DNA of 29,205 bases from CAZIPZ01 sp964541075 (GTDB taxonomy: Bacteria > Acidobacteriota > Terriglobia > 20CM-2-55-15): positions 1 to 29,205 of the forward strand of contig CAZIPZ010000020.1 of assembly GCA_964541075.1 (NCBI GenBank), read 5' to 3'. Below the pieces are notes generated by a model. That model made no database searches, was not told the origin of the DNA, and saw only the letters and a program-made list of their open reading frames with translations. Of this stretch, positions 1 to 8,960 are shown one piece after another. A program made the position numbers and the translations under genes. Each line of letters starts with the position of its first letter. The stretch's first letter is position 1.

Positions 1-1134
1 CCCGATGCCCTGGTCGATATCGTGAAAGATTCGTTCGTTCGCAGCGGGACTGCTTGCTCCAACGGTCAGCGCGCTATAGGCGGTTCCCGGGCTCCCTATA
101 GTCAAACTGGACGGACCCACATTTCCGGCCGAGACCACAGGAAGAATATCTTTCCTCAGCATTGTATCGATCAAACGCTCGAGCTCCGTGCGTCCTGCCC
201 AGATCGTCGACGTTCCTAAACTGAGGTTGCATACCTTGATGTTTCTGCCGTTGGTGCGGTCTCCCTGATCGTAGAGCTCACGCAACTCGATGACACGCTC
301 CATGGCTGCCATAATCCGGCTTTTAGGAGCGCCTAAGGAAGGATCTGCCCCGAAAACTCGCAGCATGTAGATCTTGGAATGGGGCGCAGATCCAAATAGA
401 GCCAAGGAGGAAGAGCTTCCAAGCGCGGCAGGGATATTGTTGTTTAGTGACGTTTTGAGGGGGGAGCCCGTAAGACTAAATGTTGCATTCCCGGAGATCA
501 GCGTCGAAACAAAAGTGCCATGAGGATCATTTGAAGCGCTGAGGTAGTTCCCGCCATCCGGCACAAAGTTTTCCCCTCCCAAGATTGAATTATCCAGGTC
601 CAAAGCGGGGTTTCCGGGCCGCAATCCGCTATCAATCACCGCGACAACAATGCCGGCTCCCGTCTTCCCGGTGCTGTGTAATCTGCGGAGGCCCATATCG
701 GCGTAGTTCACCTGGTATGCACCCGCCGGCGGGGCGGCGCTCCCGAGGAAGGCAGGTCCGGAGGCTGAAGCTGGAGCGCTTGCGTAGATACCCAGACTCG
801 TGGGAGTGGTTCGCGCGTTGTTTCGGCGAGTGCGAGCCGGCCTGGGAGCCTGCATAATGACGTCTTTGGTAACGGAATCCTCGCCGACAAGATCACGTAA
901 CGTTTGCATGGAGGAAATAGGGATTTCCGCAGCAAGCGCATCGACATATTTGAACTGGAGGTCCACCCTTCCCCCAAGGTTTCGAATATCTGAGATTAAC
1001 TTCGTGTAAGGCTTTGGGGCAGCAATGATAACTTTTTCATTTTTCGATGATTGCGATAGGGCGGTGGGCCCGGTGATCTGGAGAAAAAATAGCGTGGCGC
1101 ATAGACCCGAACTCAGTCTTCTTAACTTCGGCAT
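1..1134 (-). CDS. Secreted subtilisin-like serine protease (S8 family), C-terminus outside the window
   Basis: The first 378 codons of an S8 peptidase are present; the catalytic Ser region lies beyond base 1. Residues 1-27 look like a signal peptide. Residues of about 30-110 resemble an inhibitor-like propeptide, followed by an Ala/Pro-rich linker. The catalytic Asp is D168 (VIDSG), the catalytic His is H205 (DPHGTF), and the oxyanion-hole Asn is N338 (SAGNVGPS), all in the order and spacing of subtilases. ATG at 1134 was chosen because AAGGA precedes it by about 7 nt and a signal peptide follows. The gene diverges from the aminotransferase across 220 bp. By family it would be an exported endopeptidase that needs propeptide removal; its substrate is unknown. 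Confidence 0.93.
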   Translation of the reverse strand, partial: MPKLRRLSSGLCATLFFLQITGPTALSQSSKNEKVIIAAPKPYTKLISDIRNLGGRVDLQFKYVDALAAEIPISSMQTLRDLVGEDSVTKDVIMQAPRPARTRRNNARTTPTSLGIYASAPASASGPAFLGSAAPPAGAYQVNYADMGLRRLHSTGKTGAGIVVAVIDSGLRPGNPALDLDNSILGGENFVPDGGNYLSASNDPHGTFVSTLISGNATFSLTGSPLKTSLNNNIPAALGSSSSLALFGSAPHSKIYMLRVFGADPSLGAPKSRIMAAMERVIELRELYDQGDRTNGRNIKVCNLSLGTSTIWAGRTELERLIDTMLRKDILPVVSAGNVGPSSLTIGSPGTAYSALTVGASSPAANERIFHDIDQGIG

Positions 1135-1315
1135 CAGAATTCCTTTCTGACTCTTACAGCGCGTGCAGCAAGAGAATGATGAGAAGTTTGACTATTGCCG
1201 AGCAGTTGTCAAGTGATTTTCCCGGCAGCTACACGAAGGGCAAAAGTCAGCCTTTCTATGCTTTTCGGCACTTTCCTTGCGGACTTTAGAGAAAACCGCG
1301 GGGTTCTGATTCTGC

Positions 1316-1321
1316 TATGAT
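1316..1321 (+). promoter_or_regulatory. Possible -10 element upstream of the aminotransferase
   Basis: TATGAT lies 39 bp before the ATG at 1355 and 20 bp before its AAGGAG ribosome binding site, which would give a leader of about 27 nt. No convincing -35 hexamer sits 16-18 bp upstream. Weak evidence, from sequence only. Confidence 0.3.
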
Positions 1322-1354
1322 CGTATTTTGCTCTTCAACGAAGGAGATAACCGG

Positions 1355-2413
1355 ATGGTGAATCCCCTGCTCTTTCTGCCGGGGCCCATGCAAGTGCCTG
1401 ATTTCATTTCCGCCGCCGGCCGCAAGCCTCTTTTTTCGCATCGCTCCGCAAAGATGCTCGATTTCATCTCAAAGCTTGAGGCAGCCTGTCGGCCATTGTT
1501 CGGGACGGAGAGCGCCGATGTCTTGTTTTTTGCCTCTTCCGGCACTGGCGCGATGGAGAGCGCGGTTACCAATGTGACGTCACATGGCGATGAGGTCATT
1601 GTAATTGTCGGTGGGACATTTGCAGAGCGCTGGGCCGAGATCGCGAATGCTTACGGACTAGTGGTGCATGTCGTTGAAGCTGATTGGCGAAAAGGCGTGA
1701 CTTTTGATGAAGCGGCTGCGGCATTGGACCGCTGGCCGAAAGCCGAGGTTGTGTTTCATACCTGGAGCGAGAGTTCGACTGGCGTTCTGAATGATCTGGA
1801 AAGAATAGGACCTTACATTAGATCTCAAAGAAAGCTCCTGGTGGTCGACGCTGTCTCGGGTCTTGCGGTTTCACCAATGAAAATGGATTCATGGAACATC
1901 GATGCTGCTGTAGTGGCATCTCAGAAAGGATTGATGTTGCCTCCAGGACTGGGCATGGCTGCCGTGGGCCCGCGCGCATGGGAAAAATACGAGCGCTCCA
2001 AAACTTCAAGGTTCTATTGGGATTGGCGGAAATACAAACGCAACGTCCCATTCACTCCGGCCACTTCCCTCCTGTTTGAACTCGAAGCGGCCTTGGAGTA
2101 TCTACATTCCGAAGGCTTGGAGAAGATTTTTTCGCGACGAGAGCGCGTAGCCGATCGCATCCGTGCTCTAGTGAAGCGCTGGGGAATGGAGGTGTACGCC
2201 CTCCGTCCTGGCAACGGTATAACAGGAGTACTTTCTCCGGACGGTTTTGACAGCGCCGCCTTTCGCAGGCGTCTGGAGAACGACTTTGCGATTCAAATTG
2301 CGGAAGGTTTGGGAAGACTCAAACACAAAACCTTCCGGATCGGGCATGTCGGTTACGTGCGTGACGAGGAGTTGGATTACTTTATTCACAGCTTCGAACG
2401 CTGCCTCAATTAG
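1355..2413 (+). CDS. Class V PLP-dependent aminotransferase (alanine/serine-glyoxylate type)
   Basis: A 352-residue fold-type I PLP enzyme. The N-terminus has the PGPMQVP and SHRS signatures of the alanine-glyoxylate/serine-glyoxylate/serine-pyruvate group. TGAMES binds the cofactor phosphate region, VDAVSGL carries the Asp that pairs with the pyridine nitrogen, and K191 in ASQKGL should form the Schiff base. The start is ATG 1355 because AAGGAGAT lies 5-8 nt upstream; an in-frame TTG at 1328 has no such site. It probably moves an amino group from alanine or serine to glyoxylate or pyruvate, but the substrate cannot be read from sequence. A gap of only 18 bp separates it from glgP, so the two are probably co-transcribed. 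Confidence 0.9.
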   Translation: MVNPLLFLPGPMQVPDFISAAGRKPLFSHRSAKMLDFISKLEAACRPLFGTESADVLFFASSGTGAMESAVTNVTSHGDEVIVIVGGTFAERWAEIANAYGLVVHVVEADWRKGVTFDEAAAALDRWPKAEVVFHTWSESSTGVLNDLERIGPYIRSQRKLLVVDAVSGLAVSPMKMDSWNIDAAVVASQKGLMLPPGLGMAAVGPRAWEKYERSKTSRFYWDWRKYKRNVPFTPATSLLFELEAALEYLHSEGLEKIFSRRERVADRIRALVKRWGMEVYALRPGNGITGVLSPDGFDSAAFRRRLENDFAIQIAEGLGRLKHKTFRIGHVGYVRDEELDYFIHSFERCLN

Positions 2414-2431
2414 AAATCCTGCACACAGCTC

Positions 2432-4567
2432 ATGTACAAACGACGTTTTCCACAAATTCCAGAGCGGATTGAACGATTAGAAGAGCTCGCTTATAACCTG
2501 CGTTGGAGTTGGGACTATCGTGCGCGACTCTTGTTTAAGCGCCTGGATCCCCAGCTTTGGACGATCACTCAGCACAATCCCGTCAAACTCTTGAAAGAAA
2601 TCGATTCGCAGCGGTTGGCAATGCAGGCGCGTGACCCTGATTTCCTTCGTGAGTACGAGGTGACCATGAAGGGCCTCGACAAAAATGGTATGCGCGAGGA
2701 TAAGTGGTTCCCGCGAGAGTTTCCGGGTCTCGCCGATCGTCCCATCGCGTACTTCTCTGCCGAATTTGGCATCCATACTTCCCTGCCGATCTACTCGGGG
2801 GGACTCGGGATTCTAGCGGGTGATCACTGCAAAGAGTCCAACGATCTGGGCCTCCCGTTTGTTGGCGTCGGATTTGTCTATCCTCAAGGGTACTTTCACC
2901 AACGCATCCTTCCTGAAGGCTGGCAGGAAGACATTTATGAACTGCTTAATCGTAGCGAAGCGCCGATGGAGTCGGCGGGCCCCACGCATGAAGATCGTTT
3001 CCTCGTTGAATTGAATGTGGGAAGTCTGAACGTTTTTGTCGTAGTTTGGCGAGTCAATTTAGGATCCGTGCGCCTCTATCTCATGGATACGGACGTTGAG
3101 GAGAATCAGCCGCATGATCGCGAGCTCACGGCGCGTTTGTATGGTGGTGACAAGGATCACCGCATTCGGCAGGAGATTCTCTTGGGCATTGGCGGCGTCC
3201 GGGTGTTGAGGGCGCTGGGAGTTCAGCCGCGCGTTTGGCACGCTAACGAAGGACACACCGCATTCATGATGGTTGAGCGAGTGCGGGAATTAGTGGAATC
3301 TGGCCACAGTTTCGATGAGGCGGCCGAAGTTGTTCGTGCCTCCAGCATTTTCACAACCCATACGCCTGTTCCAGCCGGTCATGACACTTTTCCGTTCCCG
3401 ATGGCAGAGCGTCACTTCGCCGGCTATTGGGACAAGTTGGGCATCACCAAACAGCAATTCATGGAGTTAGGACGTTTTGCCGATTCGTTCAACATGACAG
3501 TTCTTTCCCTGCGCATGGCGAACTGGCGGAACGGCGTAAGCCACCTTCACGGTCGCGTTACGCGACGCATGTGGAATGTGGTCTGGCCGGAACTTACCGA
3601 AGAGCAGGTGCCGATTACATCCGTAACCAACGGAGTGCATGCTCCGACATGGATAGCGCCCGAGCTAGGAAGTCTCTTTGGTCGTCACCTTGGACCGGAG
3701 TGGGTCGATAGACACGATGACGTTTCATTCTGGAACCGCGTCCTTGACATACCCGACGAGGAGTTTTGGGAAACGCATCTTCTGCTTAAGCGGAAACTAC
3801 TGGCATTCGCGCGTGAGCGTGCGCGGGCCCGCTGGTCCGCCAATCATGTCGATCCGCGGCAAATCATCGCAATGGGCACATTGTTGGACCCGGATGCTCT
3901 GACCATTGCGTTTGCTCGCCGGTTTACCGGCTACAAACGCGCCTCATTGATCTTTCAAGACATGGAACGCATCAAGAAAATATTGTTGGATCGCTGGAAA
4001 CCCGTGCAGATCGTGTTCGCGGGAAAGGCCCACCCTGCGGACGAGCATGGAAAGCATCTCATCCATCAGATCTACTCTCTGGCGACCGATAACGGCATTG
4101 CCGGCCATGTTGCATTTATCGAAAACTACGAAATGCATGCCGCCCATTTTCTTACCCAAGGCGCAGACGTGTGGCTGAATAATCCGCGGCCGCCCCTTGA
4201 AGCATGTGGAACTAGCGGCCAAAAAGCCGCTATGAATGGAGTTGTCAACGTCAGCGTTTTGGATGGCTGGTGGTATGAGGGCTATAACGGAAATAACGGT
4301 TGGGCTATTGGAGAAGCGCCTGACGATCTCGACGTTCATTACGACGACGCTCAGGACGCGGACGCGCTTTATAGACTTCTCGAGCAGCAAATCGTTCCGC
4401 TCTATTACGAGCGCGACCACAGAGGCTTGCCCCATGGCTGGATTCAGATGGCGAAGGAATCCATCCGGTCGATAGTGCCGCGGTTTTCGGCAAGCCGTAT
4501 GGTGAAGGAGTATGCGTCGCGCATGTATGTCCCGGCCTCCCTTCAGGGAGCCAAGATCAATGCCTGA
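2432..4567 (+). CDS. glgP: Alpha-glucan phosphorylase, GT35 (short DUF3417-type family)
   Basis: 711 residues. Phosphorolysis of alpha-1,4-glucan (glycogen or maltodextrin) to glucose-1-phosphate in the cytosol. Residues 1-55 match the N-terminal DUF3417 region of the prokaryotic alpha-glucan family phosphorylases (IPERIERLEELAYNLRWSW). Further markers are YFSAEFG, YSGGLGILAGDH, WHANEGHTAF, FTTHTPVPAGHD and RRFTGYKRA. The PLP lysine is K598 in TSGQKAAMNG, followed by SVLDGWWYEGYNGNNGWAIG, diagnostic of this subgroup. The ATG at 2432 has no strong ribosome binding site, so coupling to the upstream aminotransferase is likely. It converges with the hydrolase gene across 3 bp, with no visible terminator. 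Confidence 0.95.
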   Translation: MYKRRFPQIPERIERLEELAYNLRWSWDYRARLLFKRLDPQLWTITQHNPVKLLKEIDSQRLAMQARDPDFLREYEVTMKGLDKNGMREDKWFPREFPGLADRPIAYFSAEFGIHTSLPIYSGGLGILAGDHCKESNDLGLPFVGVGFVYPQGYFHQRILPEGWQEDIYELLNRSEAPMESAGPTHEDRFLVELNVGSLNVFVVVWRVNLGSVRLYLMDTDVEENQPHDRELTARLYGGDKDHRIRQEILLGIGGVRVLRALGVQPRVWHANEGHTAFMMVERVRELVESGHSFDEAAEVVRASSIFTTHTPVPAGHDTFPFPMAERHFAGYWDKLGITKQQFMELGRFADSFNMTVLSLRMANWRNGVSHLHGRVTRRMWNVVWPELTEEQVPITSVTNGVHAPTWIAPELGSLFGRHLGPEWVDRHDDVSFWNRVLDIPDEEFWETHLLLKRKLLAFARERARARWSANHVDPRQIIAMGTLLDPDALTIAFARRFTGYKRASLIFQDMERIKKILLDRWKPVQIVFAGKAHPADEHGKHLIHQIYSLATDNGIAGHVAFIENYEMHAAHFLTQGADVWLNNPRPPLEACGTSGQKAAMNGVVNVSVLDGWWYEGYNGNNGWAIGEAPDDLDVHYDDAQDADALYRLLEQQIVPLYYERDHRGLPHGWIQMAKESIRSIVPRFSASRMVKEYASRMYVPASLQGAKINA

Positions 4568-4570
4568 TCT

Positions 4571-5179
4571 TCATAGTCGAATGATCCACTCCTGAATTGC
4601 TTTTGCCGCCGTTTTCAAGGAAGTGTTATCGCGATCGACATTTAGCGAATGATCTCCGCCTTCAATAAGAACGAGGCTTGCGCGAGAACCAATCTTCTTG
4701 ATCACTCCTTCGAGAAGCACCTGTCGTGCAAAGTTATCGCGCGTTCCACTCACAAACAGCATGGGTGCATCGAGTTTGTAGAGATGCTCATCACGGAGTT
4801 GGTTTTCCTTGCCGGGTGGATGCAGCGGATACCCCAAGAATATAAGGCCGCCGACCACTGCCAGTTGGCCGGCCACATAAGAAGCGACCCTGCCTCCCAT
4901 AGATTTACCGCCGATAATCAGCCGCTGCGGACGATGTTCCACAAGAACCGAATCTATGACCTGCATGTAACGCGCTTGCAGTTTGGACTGAGGATCGGGC
5001 ATCTTTCTTTTTTGTTCGATATAGTCGAAATTGAATTGAACAGATAAAAAACCTAAGTTTCGGAGTTCATTCCTGAAGTAAGTCATAAACGGCGTCTGAA
5101 TTCCGGCTCCTGCCCCATGTGCAAGAATGACCGCGGTGCGGCTATCCCAGGAATCCGGTTTCTCGATTGCATATGTCAT
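4571..5179 (-). CDS. Small alpha/beta hydrolase (KANL3/Tex30-like)
   Basis: 202 residues with a complete alpha/beta-hydrolase triad: oxyanion strand AVILAHGAGAG, nucleophile S93 in GGKSMGGR, D148 in SGTRDNF, and H177 in EGGDHSL. The LAHGAGAG and GGKSMGGR pattern is typical of the Tex30/KANL3-like (dienelactone hydrolase-related) cytosolic group. There is no signal peptide. ATG 5179 was chosen because AGGAAG precedes it by about 7 nt and the hydrolase fold starts immediately after; the frame stays open a further 67 codons upstream, but that part lies antisense to the neighbouring metallopeptidase. The substrate is unknown. Confidence 0.88.
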   Translation of the reverse strand: MTYAIEKPDSWDSRTAVILAHGAGAGIQTPFMTYFRNELRNLGFLSVQFNFDYIEQKRKMPDPQSKLQARYMQVIDSVLVEHRPQRLIIGGKSMGGRVASYVAGQLAVVGGLIFLGYPLHPPGKENQLRDEHLYKLDAPMLFVSGTRDNFARQVLLEGVIKKIGSRASLVLIEGGDHSLNVDRDNTSLKTAAKAIQEWIIRL

Positions 5180-5204
5180 CGAATGACTTCCTGCGCAGAT
5201 TCTT

Positions 5205-5567
5205 ATGGATCGTAACACGTTCGAAAAACTAGTATCCGGCGCGATTGCCGAGCTTCCGCACGCGTTTCGCGAGAAACTGCAGAATGTTGTCGTGATTGTT
5301 GAAGACCGGCCGCCCGCGGCGTTACTCCAAGAACTGGAAATTGATGACCACGAAACACTTTTCGGTCTATATGAAGGCACTCCGTTGACCGAACGTGGAT
5401 TTGAACCGCCATTGCATCCTGATCGGATTTGGATTTTTCAAAAAACGATCGAGGAAGAATGCGAAACCGAGGATGACATCAAAGATGAGATCAAGACCAC
5501 GATCGCTCATGAGGTCGCCCATTTCTTCGGAATGGGGGATGAGTATCTTGACGAAATCGGATACTGA
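5205..5567 (+). CDS. Zincin-like metallopeptidase family protein (PF06262 type)
   Basis: 120 residues, the usual length for this family. It has the conserved core EDRPP, the LFGLYEGTPLTERG segment, a Cys-containing acidic stretch, and near the C-terminus the zinc motif HEVAH (H102, E103, H106) followed by FFGMGDEYLDE, where the acidic pair at 112-113 probably gives the third ligand. By family it is a minimal zincin fold in the cytosol; proteolytic activity is predicted but not established for most members. It is divergent from the hydrolase gene with only 25 bp between the starts, so the promoters must overlap the coding ends. No good ribosome binding site is seen before ATG 5205. Confidence 0.92.
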   Translation: MDRNTFEKLVSGAIAELPHAFREKLQNVVVIVEDRPPAALLQELEIDDHETLFGLYEGTPLTERGFEPPLHPDRIWIFQKTIEEECETEDDIKDEIKTTIAHEVAHFFGMGDEYLDEIGY

Positions 5568-5689
5568 ATCCGCAAAACGCCCCGATTAAGCACGACGTCA
5601 TGTCTAGAGGTGCGAGGCTGTCAGCGTCGCACTATGTCGAAAATCTCCATCCGAAGAGTTATAGTGTTTGGGCCTTAATGATGTTCCAT

Positions 5690-6817
5690 ATGTCCAAGCG
5701 TTACGGAAAATTTCTTGTCGCTCTGATGCTGCTTCTGGCCGCAGCCGGCGTCCGGACTCTTCCGTCATCTCAACAAGGATCGAGCGCTGCGGCTTTTGAT
5801 CGCATAACCAACGAGCAATTTGCCCGGTACATTGAAGAGTGGTCTGAACCGGAAGGCTATTTTGACACAGATAACTTTGTGTCTAATGAGACTTCATACC
5901 TTCATGTGACTGACGATCTTCATAAACTAGTAAAGCCGGGGAATGTTTACATCGGCGTGGGGCCTGATCAAAATTTTTCTTACATAGTGCATACAAAGCC
6001 CGCATTCGCAGTCATTGTCGACATACGGCGACAGAACATGCTTCAGCATCTTCTCTTCAAGGCCATCTTTTCGAAGGCTACAGACCGCGCGGGATATCTT
6101 ACGTTGCTTTTCTCGAAACCGCTTATTTCCGTGAGCGCCGACACTCCAATTCATGACTTGCTTCAGGCGGTGAGAAGATCAATAGGGACAGAGGAGTTGT
6201 TCCGGAAGAATCTCGCCGCAATCCAAAATATCCTTCGCAGCGACTACAAGCTTCGGCTCACAGATGAGGATCTTTCGAAGATTGAATATGTGTATAGCGC
6301 CTTCTATAAAGACCACCTCGATCTGCGGTTCTCGACTCTCGGACGTGCGGCCTCAGTCCGATATCCGAGCTTCGAGGAATTGTTGCTGGAAACAGATCGG
6401 CAAGGACGTCATCAGAGCTTCCTTGCATCTGAAGACTCATTCCGATGGCTGAAACGATTCCAGGAAGAAAATCGGCTGGTTCCGATTGTCGGCGACTTCG
6501 CAGGTTCGCATGCGATCAGATCGACCGGAGCATTTCTTCGCCAAAATGGTCTGCGCGTAGCCGCCTTCTACGCATCGAATGTGGAGTTTTACCTTTTTGG
6601 GCAACCTAGTTGGGCCGCATACTTGGCGAATCTTCACACACTTCCGATGGATGCTGAATCCGTGATGATACGCGCGTATTTCCCGACGTACGGGCGGCCG
6701 CATCCCATGAATGTACAAGGGCATCGTCCAACGTCGCTCGTTCATCCGATGCAGCGTTTCGTTTCTGACTATGACGCGGGAAGAGTTCAGACCTACTGGG
6801 ACGTGGTCAACCGGTGA
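5690..6817 (+). CDS. Exported protein of unknown function, LIC_10091-like with a possible Rossmann/methyltransferase-like core
   Basis: 375 residues from ATG 5690. Residues 4-25 form a basic n-region and hydrophobic core (signal peptide or anchor). The conserved body contains NETSYLHV, GNVYIGVGPDQNFSYI, then VDIRRQNMLQHLLFKAIF, and later VGDFAG and LRVAAFYASNVEFYLF. From memory this resembles uncharacterised proteins typified by Leptospira LIC_10091, whose fold is reported as methyltransferase-like; the GxGPxQ and VDIRRQN pair could be a remnant of a SAM-binding Rossmann site. The start is uncertain: in-frame ATGs also occur at 5600, 5678 and 5681, none with a clear ribosome binding site. A GTGA overlap couples it to the next gene. 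Confidence 0.8.
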   Translation: MSKRYGKFLVALMLLLAAAGVRTLPSSQQGSSAAAFDRITNEQFARYIEEWSEPEGYFDTDNFVSNETSYLHVTDDLHKLVKPGNVYIGVGPDQNFSYIVHTKPAFAVIVDIRRQNMLQHLLFKAIFSKATDRAGYLTLLFSKPLISVSADTPIHDLLQAVRRSIGTEELFRKNLAAIQNILRSDYKLRLTDEDLSKIEYVYSAFYKDHLDLRFSTLGRAASVRYPSFEELLLETDRQGRHQSFLASEDSFRWLKRFQEENRLVPIVGDFAGSHAIRSTGAFLRQNGLRVAAFYASNVEFYLFGQPSWAAYLANLHTLPMDAESVMIRAYFPTYGRPHPMNVQGHRPTSLVHPMQRFVSDYDAGRVQTYWDVVNR

Positions 6818-7269
6818 AACATTTTTCGACTCTGTTATTACTGCTACTGGTTAACAGTGAGGTTCGATACTTCCCTTCAATTCTTTTCGGTCATATCCTT
6901 GTTGGCTCAGGCGCCGCAAGATACGAAACCTCATTTTTCGTGCGCGCGAGCAAGAACACGCGCCTCAATCTCTCATTATTTACTGATAGAGGCCAGCCGA
7001 TGAGAGCGAGCTTTGCCGATGAAGGTGGCGAATCGGCTGCAACCGGAACCAATTTTGAGGCTTTTGTTCTCGCAGATCGGCCTTTATATATCACCTTGGG
7101 ACTTGTTCAAAATGAGGCGAAGGATGATGTTGCGGTCAAGACAGGCTGGGCCACTTTTCAAAGTGCGGAAAGGATTGATGTCATGGCGGTCGTGCGTACA
7201 TTGACGCCTGACGGGAAGGTCGTCACGCGACATATTCTTGCATCGCAGGAGCCACCCAGGGGTGAATGA
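6814..7269 (+). CDS. Hypothetical secreted protein, probably beta-sandwich
   Basis: 151 residues, GTG start overlapping the stop of the upstream gene (GTGA), so translation is probably coupled. An N-terminal hydrophobic stretch (residues 5-13) suggests export. The rest alternates short hydrophobic strands with Gly/Asn turns (FFVRASKNTRLNLSLFTDRG, LADRPLYITLGLV, IDVMAVVRTLTPDGKVV), reminiscent of Ig-like or adhesin-type modules seen in secreted acidobacterial proteins. No catalytic motif or cysteine pair is visible. I do not recognise a named family. Confidence 0.7.
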   Translation: MKHFSTLLLLLLVNSEVRYFPSILFGHILVGSGAARYETSFFVRASKNTRLNLSLFTDRGQPMRASFADEGGESAATGTNFEAFVLADRPLYITLGLVQNEAKDDVAVKTGWATFQSAERIDVMAVVRTLTPDGKVVTRHILASQEPPRGE

Positions 7270-7559
7270 CTGCATAGGCGTCAAAAAAATCCAAGTGGAG
7301 CGCTTCGTCATGATTTAGGTGGAGAAGCGCGAGAACTGTCACGGGATGCATGACTGTATTCGGGAATCTCGGTGGGACAATCAGTTCCCTCGTAGTCGGC
7401 AACTCTCGGAATAGCGTGGCAGTCGTGGGCAGTCCCCCTTGTCATTGCCGCTGCAAGGTTGCCGCTTGAGTGCTTGATGGACTGCCGACGCTGCTGATAA
7501 ATCCACCAGGTGATCCATCGAAAACAGTGACGTAGTTGCTCCGTTCCGAATCTGAGGGG
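7270..7559. other. 290-bp intergenic region between convergent genes, no gene seen
   Basis: Between the secreted protein gene and the end of the sigma-54 activator gene. It holds two inverted repeats, GCGCTTC/GAAGCGC with a 17-nt spacer and GGCAGTCC/GGACTGCC (7428-7435 and 7479-7486). Neither is followed by a T-run, so I cannot call a terminator. No tRNA-like fold or ORF with a ribosome binding site was found. Confidence 0.6.
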
Positions 7560-8960
7560 CTACGCACTCTTTACAAGAGTCCGAACCTCGCTGGGTCGTT
7601 CTCGCACGAGTTGCCACTTTTTCAATTTGTTTCGAAGCGCCTTATACGAAATCTTTAGCCTTCTTGCTGATTCTTTGCGATTCCAGCCTGTCTCGTCGAG
7701 CATGCGCAACACGACTTCCTTTTCTGCCGTCTCAGCCGCGTGTCCGGCTACTTCTTTCAGCGATACAGTGCCGTGTTGCACCACCGGGGCGGGTTCACTG
7801 TTTGCGCCTCTCAGTTCAGACGAAATGTCGGCATCGGGCAGAATCAAGTAGCGCTTAACAATGTTTTCGAGTTGCCGGACATTGCCCGGCCAATCATAGT
7901 TGAGCAGTTTTTCCATGAGATCCCTTGGAAACTGCTGGACGGAGCTCTGATAGCGTTCACGGTATTTTTCAAGAAAGTGATTGCAGAGAAGTGGAATGTC
8001 CTCACGGCGCTCCCGCAGGGGAGGGAGGTCGACTTTGATAACATTCAGTCGAAAGTAGAGATCGTTCCGGAATTCACCTTTTAACACCGCTTCCTTGATT
8101 TTCTTATTCGTCGCCGCCAGCACGCGAACATTGACCTTTACGGGTCTCTTGCCCCCGAGTCGGCTGAATTCAGCGTCTTGCAGCACGTGAAGCAGTTTTG
8201 CTTGAAGATGGGAACTCATCTCGCCAATTTCGTCGAGCAGCAGAGTTCCCTTATCGGCAAGTTCGAATTTTCCAACCTTGTCACGAATTGCCCCGGTAAA
8301 TGCTCCACGTTCATAACCGAATAATTCGGATTCCAGCAATTCATGCGGAAGAGCAGCACAATTCACTTTTACAAACTGCCCCTCTGACCGGTTCGATTGC
8401 TCATGAATGAATTGGGCCAACACTTCCTTGCCGACTCCAGACTCTCCAAGGATCAGGACTGGAACGTCCGTAGCCGCCACGTGTCGGGCGATATCTACAA
8501 TGCGGAGCATCTGGGGATTTGATGTGAGAATGTTCCCTTGCTCGACATACGCCAATTGCTGCTTCAGTGTCTTGACCTCGTCCTTGAGCTTCTGTTTCTC
8601 GAGCACGTTTTCTATAGCCAATTCGAGCGCTTCTTCTTCAAAAGGCTTCGTGAGGTAGTCTGAAGCGCCAATCTTCATCGCTTCAACAACCGTCTTAATC
8701 TGTCCGATCCCAGACAGAATGATGATCGGAATTGACGGATAGATGGCTTTCACGCTGGAAAGCACTTCAATTCCATCTTTGCCCGGCAGAAGGATGTCGA
8801 GAAGAATCATTGACGGTGAATATCCAGAGGCCAATTTGCTGATGGCTTCATCACCGGATCCCAGACTGTCCACCGTGTAACCGCAGGACGCCAGAAAAGT
8901 GGCGAGATAATCCCGTGTGTTCTTATCGTCGTCTACGACCAGAATTGACCGCTTGCTCAT
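7560..8960 (-). CDS. NtrC-family sigma-54-dependent response regulator
   Basis: 466 residues, full length for the family. Receiver domain 1-120 with acidic pocket D10-D12, phospho-acceptor D55, S83 and K105. AAA+ domain of about 145-375 with Walker A GESGVGKE at 172-179, the sigma-54-contacting GAFTGA loop at 219-224, Walker B GTLLLDEIGEM, and sensor II around WPGNVRQLEN. The C-terminus has a Fis-type helix-turn-helix (NRKESARRLKISYKALRNKL). It should be a phosphorylation-controlled activator of sigma-54 promoters. AGGAG lies about 10 nt before ATG 8960. The start overlaps the kinase gene by 38 nt, so the two are co-translated; target genes are not evident in the window. Confidence 0.96.
   Translation of the reverse strand: MSKRSILVVDDDKNTRDYLATFLASCGYTVDSLGSGDEAISKLASGYSPSMILLDILLPGKDGIEVLSSVKAIYPSIPIIILSGIGQIKTVVEAMKIGASDYLTKPFEEEALELAIENVLEKQKLKDEVKTLKQQLAYVEQGNILTSNPQMLRIVDIARHVAATDVPVLILGESGVGKEVLAQFIHEQSNRSEGQFVKVNCAALPHELLESELFGYERGAFTGAIRDKVGKFELADKGTLLLDEIGEMSSHLQAKLLHVLQDAEFSRLGGKRPVKVNVRVLAATNKKIKEAVLKGEFRNDLYFRLNVIKVDLPPLRERREDIPLLCNHFLEKYRERYQSSVQQFPRDLMEKLLNYDWPGNVRQLENIVKRYLILPDADISSELRGANSEPAPVVQHGTVSLKEVAGHAAETAEKEVVLRMLDETGWNRKESARRLKISYKALRNKLKKWQLVRERPSEVRTLVKSA

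Noticed and set aside
1207..1212. Perfect TTGACA (minus strand) upstream of the protease gene as a -35 box
   Set aside because: At 16-18 bp spacing there is only AAACTT or similar, with no credible -10 hexamer.
3944..4435. Long open frame antisense to glgP
   Set aside because: It has no ribosome binding site or family similarity and mirrors the codon pattern of the glgP coding strand.
4649..5047. 132-codon open frame antisense to the alpha/beta hydrolase
   Set aside because: The opposite strand carries a complete hydrolase triad; this frame shows no recognisable protein features.
7428..7486. GGCAGTCC/GGACTGCC inverted repeat as a terminator or structured RNA
   Set aside because: The loop is 43 nt, there is no T-run, and no wider fold supports it.
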